Below, piece by piece: positions 42,529 through 53,028 of a stretch of DNA of 64,000 nt; position 1 is the stretch's first letter; every line of letters starts with the position of its first letter. This DNA is from Pseudo-nitzschia pungens (Eukaryota > Bacillariophyta > Bacillariophyceae > Bacillariales > Bacillariaceae). The notes below the pieces were generated by a model. The model saw only the letters and a program-made list of their open reading frames with translations. It was not told where the DNA came from and made no database searches. A program made the translations under genes and the position numbers. The stretch is taken from the NCBI GenBank assembly GCA_037355855.1, contig CM074759.1:6510001-6574000 (forward strand). Reading direction: 5' to 3'.

Positions 42529-43761
42529 CTACGCATCTTCTGGTGTCTTGACATATCGCACAGTTCTCCCCTGCAGACCGTTGAGGAAAGAAAGAGCGTC
42601 AATAGGTTTCTTTGTTGCAGGTTGTAGTCTATTGATTTCCAAGATTGACCCATCGAAACAAATGAGTCGCAGACCATCCTTCTTTGTAGGGCCACGTTCT
42701 ATGAGGTCTGTTGGGCCACCTTCGGCGGTCCCATCTATTAACCGGGTGTCGAGGATCTTGTATTTGACCGGAGCACTTCCTTCCCCTACCTCGAGATACA
42801 TGAAGGCTCCTGGCCACATCGAAAACCCCCTGAGACGATTGTGCAAAGTTGCAGCGGTTTCTTCCCATGGCTTCATTTCGGCTTCGGAAGAATCAATCAT
42901 TGCTGCTTGCGTCACTTGCTCTTCGTCCTGTGGTTGCGCTGTATCAAAAGTGATTTCACCGGACAAGATATCTGGCATTTTTTCTATGAGAAGATCTGTT
43001 CCTTTCTCAAAAAGCCACGGGAGAACTTTTGTGGCTGTGGCGTCCTCGCTGTTTTCGTCCTCGATCGTTTCCTCTTTTTGGGCAATGATTGGTCCGGCAT
43101 CCATTTTCGAAACGGTGTACAAAACGGTAACACCGATGGGATTGTCACCAGCCTCGAGGGATCGTTGGACAGGGCTGGCACCCCTCCACTTTGGAAGCAG
43201 ACTAGGATGGATGTTAACGGTCCCAAGAGAAGGAGTCGCCAAGAATCGTTTGGGAAGGTATTGTCCGTACGCTGCAGTGATGAACAGGTCGGGTTTGATT
43301 TCGTGTTCGAGGCTGTCCAAGAATTCTTTGTTGTTGGCCTTTTCGGGACAGAGTACGGGCAGACCGAGCTCTTCCGCTACTGCTCCGACCGGACTGGGTT
43401 CGGCTTTGCCCTTTCGTTTTCTGCGCCTGGGGGGTTGGGTAATAACGCAAACAATATCGTATTTCCCAGCACTATCGTCGTGCAGTTTTCGCAACGTTGT
43501 GGCGGCCACTTCGGGCGTTCCTAGAAACACGACGCGCTTCTTTTCTTGATTTTCATCGTCGTCAATCGTTGAAAATAACCTGGAAGAAAACGAAGGCACC
43601 AAACGAAACTCTCGACGGTTTTCGTCTTGGAATCGGATCAACGAAGGCGGACCTCTAATTCCGGTGAAAGCACGAGAGCTGGCGGTTCGTACTTGGAAGG
43701 AGCGCACATAGCGAGCAGCCATGATGATTGGAAGAATACGTTCCACTGAGAGGATCTTCAT
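42529..43761 (-). CDS. fmt: Methionyl-tRNA formyltransferase, mitochondrial
   Basis: The protein has 410 residues from the ATG at 43761; the ATG at 43722 (MAARYVRSFQVRTASSRAF) also gives a typical Arg-rich mitochondrial presequence and may be the true start. The formyltransferase core begins VVFLGTPEVAATTL. The folate-binding and catalytic signature is intact: NIHPSLLPKWRGASPVQ with Asn and His, then the Asp in KMDAGPI. The C-terminal tRNA-contacting domain follows (RGFSMWPGAF). The enzyme transfers a formyl group from 10-formyl-tetrahydrofolate to Met-tRNA to start organelle translation. It would draw on the folate pool that FolD enzymes feed, such as the FolD-like fusion further along, though that link is inference. 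Confidence 0.95.
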   Translation of the reverse strand: MKILSVERILPIIMAARYVRSFQVRTASSRAFTGIRGPPSLIRFQDENRREFRLVPSFSSRLFSTIDDDENQEKKRVVFLGTPEVAATTLRKLHDDSAGKYDIVCVITQPPRRRKRKGKAEPSPVGAVAEELGLPVLCPEKANNKEFLDSLEHEIKPDLFITAAYGQYLPKRFLATPSLGTVNIHPSLLPKWRGASPVQRSLEAGDNPIGVTVLYTVSKMDAGPIIAQKEETIEDENSEDATATKVLPWLFEKGTDLLIEKMPDILSGEITFDTAQPQDEEQVTQAAMIDSSEAEMKPWEETAATLHNRLRGFSMWPGAFMYLEVGEGSAPVKYKILDTRLIDGTAEGGPTDLIERGPTKKDGLRLICFDGSILEINRLQPATKKPIDALSFLNGLQGRTVRYVKTPEDA

Positions 43762-44772
43762 CTGTGTTTCGTTCTTAAATTCTGGCTGCCTCCTCGATGC
43801 CCTCAACAAGTCAAGTACTTTCAACAAGTAGTTTCGTTGTAGTTTGCGTAGATGAGAAGGCACACATTGGCCATCGGCTTTCTAACATCACAGAAATTGG
43901 GAATCCAAACGAGTGATGCTCCTCCGCACAAAGAAGGATCCCATGACGTTTTCCTTACGCGGTCAGATACGTACATACGTCAGGTTCGTACCGATCGTAC
44001 ATACGACGATTCAAGTTTTCCATTTCCATCAATACAGTACGGTAATTTACAGGAGGACACATAGAGTACGAACCCGTGCCGGTACGTACCGGTACCTGGT
44101 ACCGGAATCCCAAGTTTTTAATTTTTAAAAAAAGATACTGTATTTCATTTGTTGTAAGTAGTACTACTAACCTAAATATAATATAACTGCTTCTGGACCC
44201 CGTGGTGAGGATGGAAGTATTGACAGGAGGGTTGAATTGGCACGTGCGAATACGAATTCAGCTTTATAGGTCCAGGGTTACGATTGCTGTAATCAGCAGC
44301 AACCCGCAAGCTTAGCATGGTAGCTAGTAGTAGTAGTAGTACTAGTCCGCCTTTTCGTCCCTTATGTTCTTGCACCTTCGAAGAATTGTGAAACAGTCTG
44401 AACTAAAATTCATACGGATAGGATAATAAGTACGCATCTGCTTGCTTTCCCTTCAATACCATTGTGGTTCATAGTCAGAGACACAATCTACTTTCCAAAA
44501 ATAATTATTGGCAGTATTTACTGTGATAACAGAGTACGAAGCAAAAAAGTTCTAATTCGATCAATGGCCTCAAAATTTGAAATACTTCAACCGTTCCCAA
44601 CGGGCATTTATCAGTTTACTCGGTCGAAGACATATATCCGACTTCAACAACACGAAATTGTTGACATTTCCATTCGGCATCCCATGTTTCAGAGCGCCAG
44701 CCCATCAAGAGCAGTGCTGCTGTTGGAGAAACACGCATTCCTTCGCCCGAGACAGCACGTTCGAGCTCTCGT
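43762..44772. other. Intergenic region rich in GGTACC palindromes
   Basis: This contains the nested palindromic run GGTACGTACCGGTACC near 44080-44103 and a TAGTAGTAGTAGTACTAGT tract at 44321-44346. No gene was seen. Confidence 0.55.
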
Positions 44773-46129
44773 CTATTGTCTCATGTTGGCACCACCGTCC
44801 GTGGGGCGGTAGGTGTCGGCATCCGCGCTCTGGACCTCGCTGAGTTCCAGTGTTCTCAGTCCCAGGATGCCCTTCCCGGCCCTTGTTTTGCGATCCAATT
44901 GGTATCGCAGCTTGCCGGGGGTCCAGTCGAGAGTTTTCACCCATCCCATTCCATCGTGAGCGTCCGGATCTTGATCCATGAGGTAGGGCAGCAAGACGGT
45001 CGCGCGGCCCTCCAGATCGAGCATCATGTATTGGCTGGCCTGTTCCTCGCCTCCGACCGGTGGCGGATCGTAGAGACCACCGTCCGCGCCGCGGGGTCCG
45101 AACAGGGCACCTTCCGTGATTGCTTCGATGGCCGACTTGTAGTTCTTGGCACGGGGCCACATTTCGAGCGTCTCCCGACAAATGGTAAAGGACTTTAGGT
45201 GGAGGGGAGGATGCTCGCTCGCCTTGCCCTCCTCGGTGACGGCGTAGTCCAGCTTGATGCGGAATCGCACGTTCTCGTCCGAGGTGATGCCGAGTTCCGC
45301 TCGGTAGCTTGCGTAGGGCCCCTCGTTCGGTGCTTGGCCATCGGTCAGGGACGTGCCGGTGCAAATCGAGTACGCGTTTCCGACGCACATGTTTCCCTGC
45401 TGGCCCCGGAAATCAAAGGCGGACATCTGGTCGGGCCAGAAGGTCGTCTGCATGCTGACTTCCATCTGCTGGACCATTTCCGCTGTTTGTTCTTCGTCGT
45501 CTTCGGGGTCGTTGAAGATTTTCTCGTGGTGCAGGATGCGTTCGTACTCCAATCGGTTGCTGGAGGGTTTGTCGCTTTCCGTGGCAATGTTGACGCGTTC
45601 TCCCCGGCTGATGACCTTGAAGGGACCTACCGCTCTGGAAAGACGGGGACGGCCACCCTCGTCGGTCTCGCCATCGATGAAGGTCGACGTTCGGAACACG
45701 GTCCATTCTCCCTTGAATTCCTGTCCTTCCTTGAGGACTTCCTTGTAGTAGGTTTCGAACTGGAACTCGTCGTTTCGCATCCGCCGTTCCTCGCGCATCG
45801 CCTCTACCTGGGCTTCCGTGTCGAAGAATTCGTCTCCGGCTCCCTGGTCCACCGAGTATTCCGGATCGGAATAGTCCACGAATTCGAGCTCGGGGTAGTT
45901 GGGATCCTGGTAGGGATTTTCTTTCTTCTCTTCGTCAGTCGGAGGACTGCGCCGCCAGGCAGGTGGGAGCACGGGCAACAATTGGCTCCGGAACGATCGA
46001 TGCTGGAGCGGTGGCGATTCCGTGATGCCGCCGATGCACCGGAGTGACGAAAGCATTGGTTGTCGCCACAGAGGCGACCAACATACCCGTCGCCAAGATG
46101 CGGGGGTCCGTGAAACCAAGAACCATCAT
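44773..46129 (-). CDS. Conserved plastid-targeted protein of unknown function, frame change at 45937
   Basis: The leader and the body of this gene lie in two overlapping minus-strand frames. The ATG at 46129 begins a signal peptide (MMVLGFTDPRILATG) ending ATTNAFVTP, a classical ASAF-type plastid leader, and this frame runs to a TGA at 45935-45937. The body, about 390 residues, lies in the +1 frame. Ignoring the T of that TGA (window base 45937) joins the two smoothly at an acidic SSD/DEEKK boundary. The body has NPYQDPNYPELEFVDY, KGEWTVFRTSTF, QGNMCVGNAYSICTG and LRTLELSEVQ; its beta-rich look suggests a calycin-like barrel, but I cannot name a function. The frame change may be an assembly error, a mutation or genuine recoding. 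Confidence 0.65.
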
Positions 46130-47457
46130 TCTGTGAAATCGAGTCAATCGAGCTTTCAATGCAATGAAACTATCCGTATCGGCAACAAATTCGTCTGTTG
46201 TTGATTGAAGGATATACCGTGATGTTCTGCGAATTCAATTCGACAAACTTCTCTTTCGTACGGTATGATTGTATCTATTCGGAGGTTTGTCTTCGATGAA
46301 ATTCTTACCCTACCGGTAAGGTTACCGGTACCGTAGAACGGTGGGAGATGATGATGATGTTTGTGGTAAAAACTAAAGGTGGAACTGTGTCTGTGACTTG
46401 GCAGTTGTTGGCATCACACACTTCACGCATGGTCGTGTTATCTTTGTGGCTACGGTAGTATCCGATCTTCTTTCGGATTTCGGATTTCTTTCTGAGAATT
46501 ACAGCTGGCCACGCACAGCTGGGGGCCCTGTGTGAATTGTGAGTGGTTTCTTTCTACGTATCTTTCTAATGTGTATATATTAATAAGCAAGAGTATGTAC
46601 GTATGTTGCGCATTGGTTTTCCGTTGTGACGTAACAACGCCTTACTTCCGGAGTTTTGATTGGTCTTCGTTGGTTCCATCTATGGTACGCACTTGTACTA
46701 CAGAATTCCTATCAGCTGTCCCTCGGTTTCAGTAGAAATTACTACGTCTGGGACGTAGAACCGGGGGACAGCTGATAGGAATTTTGTAGTACACGTGGAG
46801 AGAAAGGTGTGAAATCGATTATGACTTTCGCCTTGGCGGGAAACCTTGCCGGCGGCATCCGACCGTCCCACTTGAATCAACCGAAACTGAAAGATGTGGT
46901 GGTTGAAGGAGGGGCTTGCTCCGAGCAGCTTCCAAGTCGAAAACTTTGGGAAAACAATAATAATTGGAAAAGTGACACCGAACAATCCGCTTGGGATACC
47001 TACAGAGGTTTTACGGGGTCCCTGTACTGGACATAGTCGTACGAGTGCTTGTACTTTATTTATCGTTAGCACAGAAGGCATCAACAACAGGATACCCGTA
47101 TCGGTGAATATTAGTGAATACGTACCGGTAATCTTACCGATACCTTTCCGCTTTCTACACTCAATCTCATTGCTGTTGCCACACCGTATGTCACTTGGCT
47201 GGTTCCTAACACGAGACCCATCCTTTTGGAACGAATTGCCTGCCTGGAACAGGTCGATTCCGAGCATCACACAGCAGGAAACCTTTCGCATTCCGGATTG
47301 GACGTTTCGAATTCCGAGCCATCGAGTTGCGTTACGACTTTGGACTGTACCTACTAGTGTATCGATCAACCGATTGATCCACAACGATTCGAACGGCCCA
47401 GACAAAGTTCGTTGCCGCATCGAGCCTCCAGCGCACAAAACCTACACCACCGCAATC
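46130..47457. other. Intergenic region with a MITE-like element
   Basis: This holds the intact foldback element at 46695-46792 and CTACCGGTAAGGTTACCGGTACCG near 46312-46335. The plus-strand frame of the next gene is open back to 46894, but that part looks non-coding and is not included in the gene. Confidence 0.55.
46695..46792. mobile_element. Foldback MITE-like element, copy D
   Basis: This 98-bp copy has the most perfect arms in the window. GTACTACAGAATTCCTATCAG on the left pairs with CTGATAGGAATTTTGTAGTAC on the right, and pairing continues through CTGTCCC/GGGACAG. The core again reads GTTTCAGTAGAAATTA. Confidence 0.88.
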
Positions 47458-50020
47458 ATGGTTTCGGGGAGGCGCTCGTTTTCGGCCGGTGCCGGAGCCG
47501 CTGACCTCGGTCCATTGCCCCCGGTTTCGTCCAAGGCCAAGGACTACACGGAGCGACCGGAAGAAGTCGTGGACGAACTCGATGATCTGCGCGTTCGAGG
47601 AATCGCCAAGGTCCTCAACAAGCATTTTACGACCACCACAAAGCAACTCGCCATTGAAAAGGCCGAAGCCGACGCGGCCCTGGCGGATCTGGAGCGTCGA
47701 AGGGCGCAAACCAAAGCCTTTGTCCCCAGCAAGGGCGGAGAACTCAATCCGTACGACCAACTCTACCTCCAGCTCCAGCAAAAACGCGCCGAGTGCCGGC
47801 GCAAGGAGAGGGAAACAATGTTGCTCTACCAGCGGTATGTCATGAAGTACGCCAAGTCCGCAAAGGCAGATCCCCTGGTGTCCGCGGCCCCCTCGTCGGA
47901 TGCGGGGCAGACCCAAGAACTCTTTCGACCCGACTCGCCACACAAGGGGGATCCTCCGGGAAAGTCGGCATTGGGGACGCTCGACGAAAACTCGGAAATA
48001 ACCTTTACCAAGTTTTACGAAAAGCAGCGATTGGAACAAGAACGAATCAACCGAGAAAAAAGCGAAAAGAGCGCCAAACACTTTGAATCGGCCCTCAGCA
48101 AATTCATGACGGTGCAAGAGGAAGACGACGAAACCCAGCAAGGCAACGGAGTCCCCGAACTCGTTCCCAGCAAGGACAGCAGCCATCCGTCACCGGTATC
48201 GAGCAACTCTAAACTGGACCCGTTCATGTCCGCGGTTTCCAAATTTACCGCCCAGGCGGAACCAGACGAGGTTGTAGAAGAGGCACCTCCCGCAGCATTG
48301 GAGGAACAGGTCCAAGCCGAATTGGAGGAGGTGGCAGAATCGGTGAAATCTTCTCCTGTTTTCGAGGCGGAGGAGGACGACAATGACGACGCAACACAGG
48401 GCAACACCGCCCCTGCTTCGAATCACGCCGAGGAAGACGATGTGCTCGCAATCAAACGAACGCTATCGGAAGATCCGCCCGAAAGAGATCGTGCAGACTG
48501 CTCCGCCGAAGACGAGTCCATGGTGTCCCAGCTGAAAGAATCGACTGCCGAGAAGGTGCTTGTGTCTCCCGAAAAACCGGTACAAAACGGGCACGTCTCT
48601 GCTACTACCCGAGAGGAAACAAAGATCCCTCCCGCGACTCCCGAGGTAGTGCCGGAAGCTGCAGCGATCACCCTCTCTCCCTCGTCCCACCACTCGACGC
48701 CCAAAAGCAGCAAGTTTGACGTCAACTGAGGCCCAGCTCGACTTTGACGATCGTTCCATCATCTCGGAACTGACGCTCGCGAATTCAGCCGTCACGCGCC
48801 AGCTGATGGACGAGGTGGAGACGGAAATGGAAGACTTTATCAAGTGCGAGATGCAAGCGATTCGAAAGATGCTCGATTCGGAAGAAGACGCGTCCACCAT
48901 CGATCCCTCGTTCACCGAGGATCAATCGGAAGCGTCTTCCGTCCAGCTCGCTGACCAATCCGTTCAGGTTGCGATGAAAGCGGAAGCCATGGCCCGAGAA
49001 ATGCAAAAGATACTTGATGATTTTGCCAAGGAAGATGCCGCGTCGACGGCTTCCACACCGGTACTCGACGAGTCGCTGCAATCACCGGAAAAGAAGGCCC
49101 AGAGCCCCGCCCCTCCACCAACGAGTGTGTATCCGTACAAGTTTGAACCCGCCATTCCCGGTGAGGACTGGTACGTGCACTTTGATGACAACTATCAGAA
49201 GGAATTCTACGTGGAACGGATTTCGAACAAAACCCAATGGGACTACCCACAAAAAATGCCGACTCCACGCCGACAGGAACAGCACATATCCTCGGACGAC
49301 TTTCTTTCGGACATGCATTCCGTCGCCAGCAGTCGCCGATCCCTTTCGCGAAGATCCTCTCGTCGCAGTGTGTATCGCAAACAAATGAGAAAACGTCGTG
49401 CCCGAAGACTGATGATATCCTTCGTGGCTCTTCTCTGCGTACTTGTTTGCGTCTTTTACTGGCGCATCAATCATCCCGGTGAATCAATCACAGCGGCTCT
49501 TGCCGGATTTGCGGTAAGTGTGAAGAATATGAATCTGGAAGATTTCGTCCATTTGGTTATAGATCAGTACGAATATTCTTTTACCGATAGAAGAGCCAGA
49601 GAGGAAGAAGAGTTCAATCTCAAAAAACTCGAACTCGAGAGAAAGGAAAAAGAACTCGCTGCCCAACTTGCAGCTCAGCGTGCAAGAGAAGACACCCGGC
49701 GAGCGAAAGAAGAAGCCGAGAGAATAGCAAAGGAGGAGGCCGAAAGACTTGCCCGGGAGCAAGAAGCTGCTCGTGAACTTGCTGCCCAGCAAGCAAAGGA
49801 GGAGGCGGAACGAGCAAACGAAGAAGAGGCAGCTCAAATTGCCCAAATCGAACCCGAAGAGGTGAAAGAAAAACCTATCGAAATGAAAATGAGCAAATCC
49901 CGTCGGAACGTTGGGTGCAATATTCCTTTTGCTTACGTTGTACCACACTGCTGGCGTTTGGCAAAATCGGATCCCATTTTTGGTCTCAAGAGCGAAAACG
50001 ACTTGGTTTTCTTGCAGTGA
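47458..50020 (+). CDS. WW-domain, single-span membrane coiled-coil protein with a frame change near 48727
   Basis: The first frame starts at the ATG at 47458 and runs 423 codons to TGA at 48727-48729. The second (to 50020) overlaps it by 14 bases and has no ATG near its start, so the two are probably one gene of about 853 residues needing a +1 change at that TGA. The first part is acidic with coiled-coil pieces (KQLAIEKAEADAAL, EKQRLEQERINREK). The second has a WW domain (DWYVHFDDNYQKEFY...TQWDYP), a Ser/Arg-rich basic patch, one membrane span (LMISFVALLCVLVCVFYW) and a Glu/Ala/Arg-rich coiled coil. WW domains bind Pro-rich peptides. I infer a membrane-anchored adaptor; the membrane is unknown. 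Confidence 0.65.
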
Positions 50021-50563
50021 GGATACTTGAGATCGAGAAAAGAAGCGACACACAGAGCCTATAGCACGGGAGTTGAATTTCTGGGTCGACCTTTCGATTT
50101 ACACATTCCAGTGGGGTAGACGAATCACCATAGAATAAAATATTATTGCAAAATACCGCAATTGGAAGAAGTGTAGCACACACACGCAGGGCACGGATAC
50201 AAGGACAAGGACAACGCCAAGAAAGTACTGTGTCACATCATCCAGTAAATCAAGCCAGTCATGTGATGAATGTGTTCGGAAACATTGCTTCCACAGGGGA
50301 ATGAATTCTTAAACAAATTAATTTACTTTTCGATTATTCATATCATTCATTTGGTACATACGTTATCAATTGCGTACTTACTTCAGTATCAACAAAAAAT
50401 GATGTTGATTTTTGAAGTTATGAATTGTATGCACTACTGGATCGAATTCTACGTGTACTCTTACTGAAACAAATTCTATTTCGTCTTGTTTTTCTATTCA
50501 TTTTTATTGTTTTGTGATCTACGATTTGTTGTTTTTGCCCATTTTGATGTACTCTATGATATT
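50021..50563. other. Intergenic region between convergent genes
   Basis: AT-rich 3' flanks; nothing recognisable. Confidence 0.55.
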
Positions 50564-51697
50564 CTAATGCTGTCCTTCCCCATGTAATGCCGTGAAGCCC
50601 GATGCTTTAGGCTTTCTCCCAGACCAAGAGAAATTGATTTCGGTCAGTTTTTTCATTCGCTGTGGTGTCATCGTGCTCTGTTTACCTTCGGTTAGAAATT
50701 TGTACTGGCGTCTCTGTCGTTTGACCCAAATCGCAAGTTGTGGGTTGTCTTCGTACTTGCTAGGGACGTTGGTGTTGCCATACACGTTTTTGTACTGTTT
50801 CAGCTCCTTGAGGCGCTCTTCCCAAACGGCATCGTGGGAGTTCCACACGAAGCCGAGTTTCGCTAGGGCGAGCACGCGGTCTTCTGTCATGCTGGAATGC
50901 TTTCCCAATCCCTTGAGCTTGTATTGATATCTCTGGCGTTTGACCCACTCTGCCAAGGAAGGATTCTGTGGAAATTGGTTCGGGACCAAGCAATGGCCAT
51001 TGGAGAGTCGAAAGTCCAATAACTCTTCGTATTTTTCCATCCAACTTTCTGCTTGATGAGATCGGAAGCGCACCTTCGAGGGCGGGTTGGGGACTGGGCT
51101 ATCTTTCCTTTTTCTGTTCTCATTTTCCATTGGTACTGACTGCGTTGAATATTGGTTGTATGACTGCCGCTGTTGCTGTTGTGGTTGCTGTTGCTGCTGT
51201 TGTCCGATGGACGATGATGCTGTGAGGGGAGGAGCAAAGTTGTTGAAAAAAGTTTGTGATGACATCGCCATTCCCGCGGGCTTTGATTCGTCCACGCATT
51301 CATTCATTGCCACTCTGATTCGGTTGGATTTCTTTTTTTCATTGGGATATTCAACAGTGATTGGAGATAGGTCTGCTGTGGCTGAGTTCGATGTTTCCTG
51401 GTTGAGAAAACTTCGAAAGTTTTGACTATTGTTCAAACCCACAACGTTCTCCGGTCGGAATATTTCGTTGGTATCGAAGCACAAATCAGCCTTTAGTTGC
51501 GTTTCATCTGCGAAAAAAGCGATCGATGACCTGCGAAATTGCTCTGCGTTGACATTGTCTGGATTTTGGGTTTGGCATGCTCTGATGTCATTGTTTTGAT
51601 TTACAACGCTAGCGTCCAAGAAAGTCCGATTCAACATATTTGGATCATGCTGACGATCGCTATCGAACGAGAAGCCATTCATGGGGTGTGTATACAT
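50564..51697 (-). CDS. Helicase-associated (HA) domain protein, two repeats
   Basis: The 377-residue protein starts at an ATG. The N-terminal 215 residues are low-complexity with a Gln run (GQQQQQQPQQQQRQ) and a basic patch NRKRKDSP that could be a nuclear signal. Two helicase-associated repeats follow, near residues 217-290 (WMEKYEELLDF, NGHCLVPNQF, LAEWVKRQRYQY, KLGFVW) and 291-365 (WEERLKELKQY, GNTNVPSKY, LAIWVKRQRRQY, INFSW). HA repeats are very abundant in diatoms, often without a helicase, as here, and are thought to bind nucleic acid. A regulatory DNA-binding role is inference. Confidence 0.85.
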   Translation of the reverse strand: MYTHPMNGFSFDSDRQHDPNMLNRTFLDASVVNQNNDIRACQTQNPDNVNAEQFRRSSIAFFADETQLKADLCFDTNEIFRPENVVGLNNSQNFRSFLNQETSNSATADLSPITVEYPNEKKKSNRIRVAMNECVDESKPAGMAMSSQTFFNNFAPPLTASSSIGQQQQQQPQQQQRQSYNQYSTQSVPMENENRKRKDSPVPNPPSKVRFRSHQAESWMEKYEELLDFRLSNGHCLVPNQFPQNPSLAEWVKRQRYQYKLKGLGKHSSMTEDRVLALAKLGFVWNSHDAVWEERLKELKQYKNVYGNTNVPSKYEDNPQLAIWVKRQRRQYKFLTEGKQSTMTPQRMKKLTEINFSWSGRKPKASGFTALHGEGQH

Positions 51698-53028
51698 TTG
51701 AAAATCTAAACCAAGTTTGTTTCAGATGGTGTCGTGTGACGGGGATTGGATGCGGTATGGAGTGTTACGTTGGTGATTGCGAAGTATTTTATGAGGAAGT
51801 CCTGGTGGAATTGTCCCAAAGTTGGTCGTAGACATCTCACTCGTTTGAAATCGCCGAGCAATTGAATTTTCGGTCATCCTGCGAACTCATTAGAACGAAA
51901 ACTACATAGGTTCCCACTATCAATCGTTAAAATTTAGGGTGAAATTTTGAAAGCGGGTTTCTCAAGCAATTTTTCCTGTTTTCAGAGCGACAAAATGACC
52001 GTCGAATGTTGAAGTTAGAGTCTATAAGCAATTTCAAGTAATATGCCTCACGCCACGAACCCACATACATTTCTTGCCTAGTCTTAAAATTTCACGACCT
52101 TCGTCGTTTCGATTGCGAGATCAATTTCGTAGCAGGTGAGAAACTACGAATACGCACCAGGGGTCAGATACGCACCAGGTACACGTAACTTACTCGTAAG
52201 TTACGACGGAACTAGTGCGAATACAATTCCCCAGCCCCGACAAAAAAGCCGTGTTCAACACGAGGAAGCGAAATAAATCAATTTTGAAACTGCTGGATTC
52301 CCGTTATGTATCATGGAGCCTTTTCAGGATGCAAACCACACGACGGCAAATTGCTATGCGCAATCAATGTCCATACTGAATTCCACATGGTATGGGGATT
52401 ATTATTATGTTACTGAGGCTATTACGGTACACATACTCATTTCATCAACTTGAGATGAGACCAGTCATCGAAGATCAGAAACATCTCACATCCTTTACAA
52501 TCACAAAAAATTACTTCTAATAATTTACATATCGGTGCCACTCAGTGTGATTCAATCTTTGAATAGGCCTGGTGCGTTTTGATAGCAGAAATCTTTTCGT
52601 GTCACTTTTTTTATCAGCAATATCGAGATCTGACAAAATATTTATGGCAGGATCGCACACATGTTTTCCGTCCTCGTCTTGAAGTGTGATTGTACCATTT
52701 TTGCAATGTACCAGGTATTGGGCAATGCAAGGATACACAGACGTCGTGAGATTGACAAATACTTCGTGATTTTAGGAATGAGTAATACTTCGTACCGTAC
52801 GATATTGAAAGTGAAGTACGAAAATACTTGGTTTTACCGTGAGAAAAAAAGATAGCGCCTAATTTTTAAAAAGCAATGTTCTTTTCAAAGCTCCTGTTTC
52901 GTGATTACAAGTCAACAGTTGATGTGAAGAGCCAATAGCTTGGGAACTAAGTTAGGAATTCTACTCTTATGGTACGAAGCGAAGGTTGTTCGTTGTGGAA
53001 TGTTTCGTAGTATTCAAAATTCTGCAGG
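51698..53028. other. Intergenic region with a 22-bp palindrome
   Basis: Beside two direct ATACGCACCAGG copies (52150-52180), a perfect inverted repeat lies at 52185-52206 (arms CGTAACTTAC and GTAAGTTACG around TC). No gene was seen. Confidence 0.55.

Noticed and set aside
42548..43549. 333-codon open frame on the plus strand
   Set aside because: It is the antisense of the methionyl-tRNA formyltransferase, which has all its catalytic motifs on the minus strand.
45199..46047. 282-codon open frame on the plus strand
   Set aside because: It is the antisense of the plastid protein gene; high codon GC keeps the opposite strand open.
45935..46060. A short intron to explain the frame change in the plastid protein
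   Set aside because: GT-AG pairs with the needed length (1 mod 3) exist only at about 43-52 bp, lack a pyrimidine tract, and would remove part of the leader.
46894..47457. Upstream extension of the WW-domain gene
   Set aside because: The frame is open, but its translation is unlike the charged protein that follows and contains promoter-type TACCGG words; the ATG at 47458 has good context.
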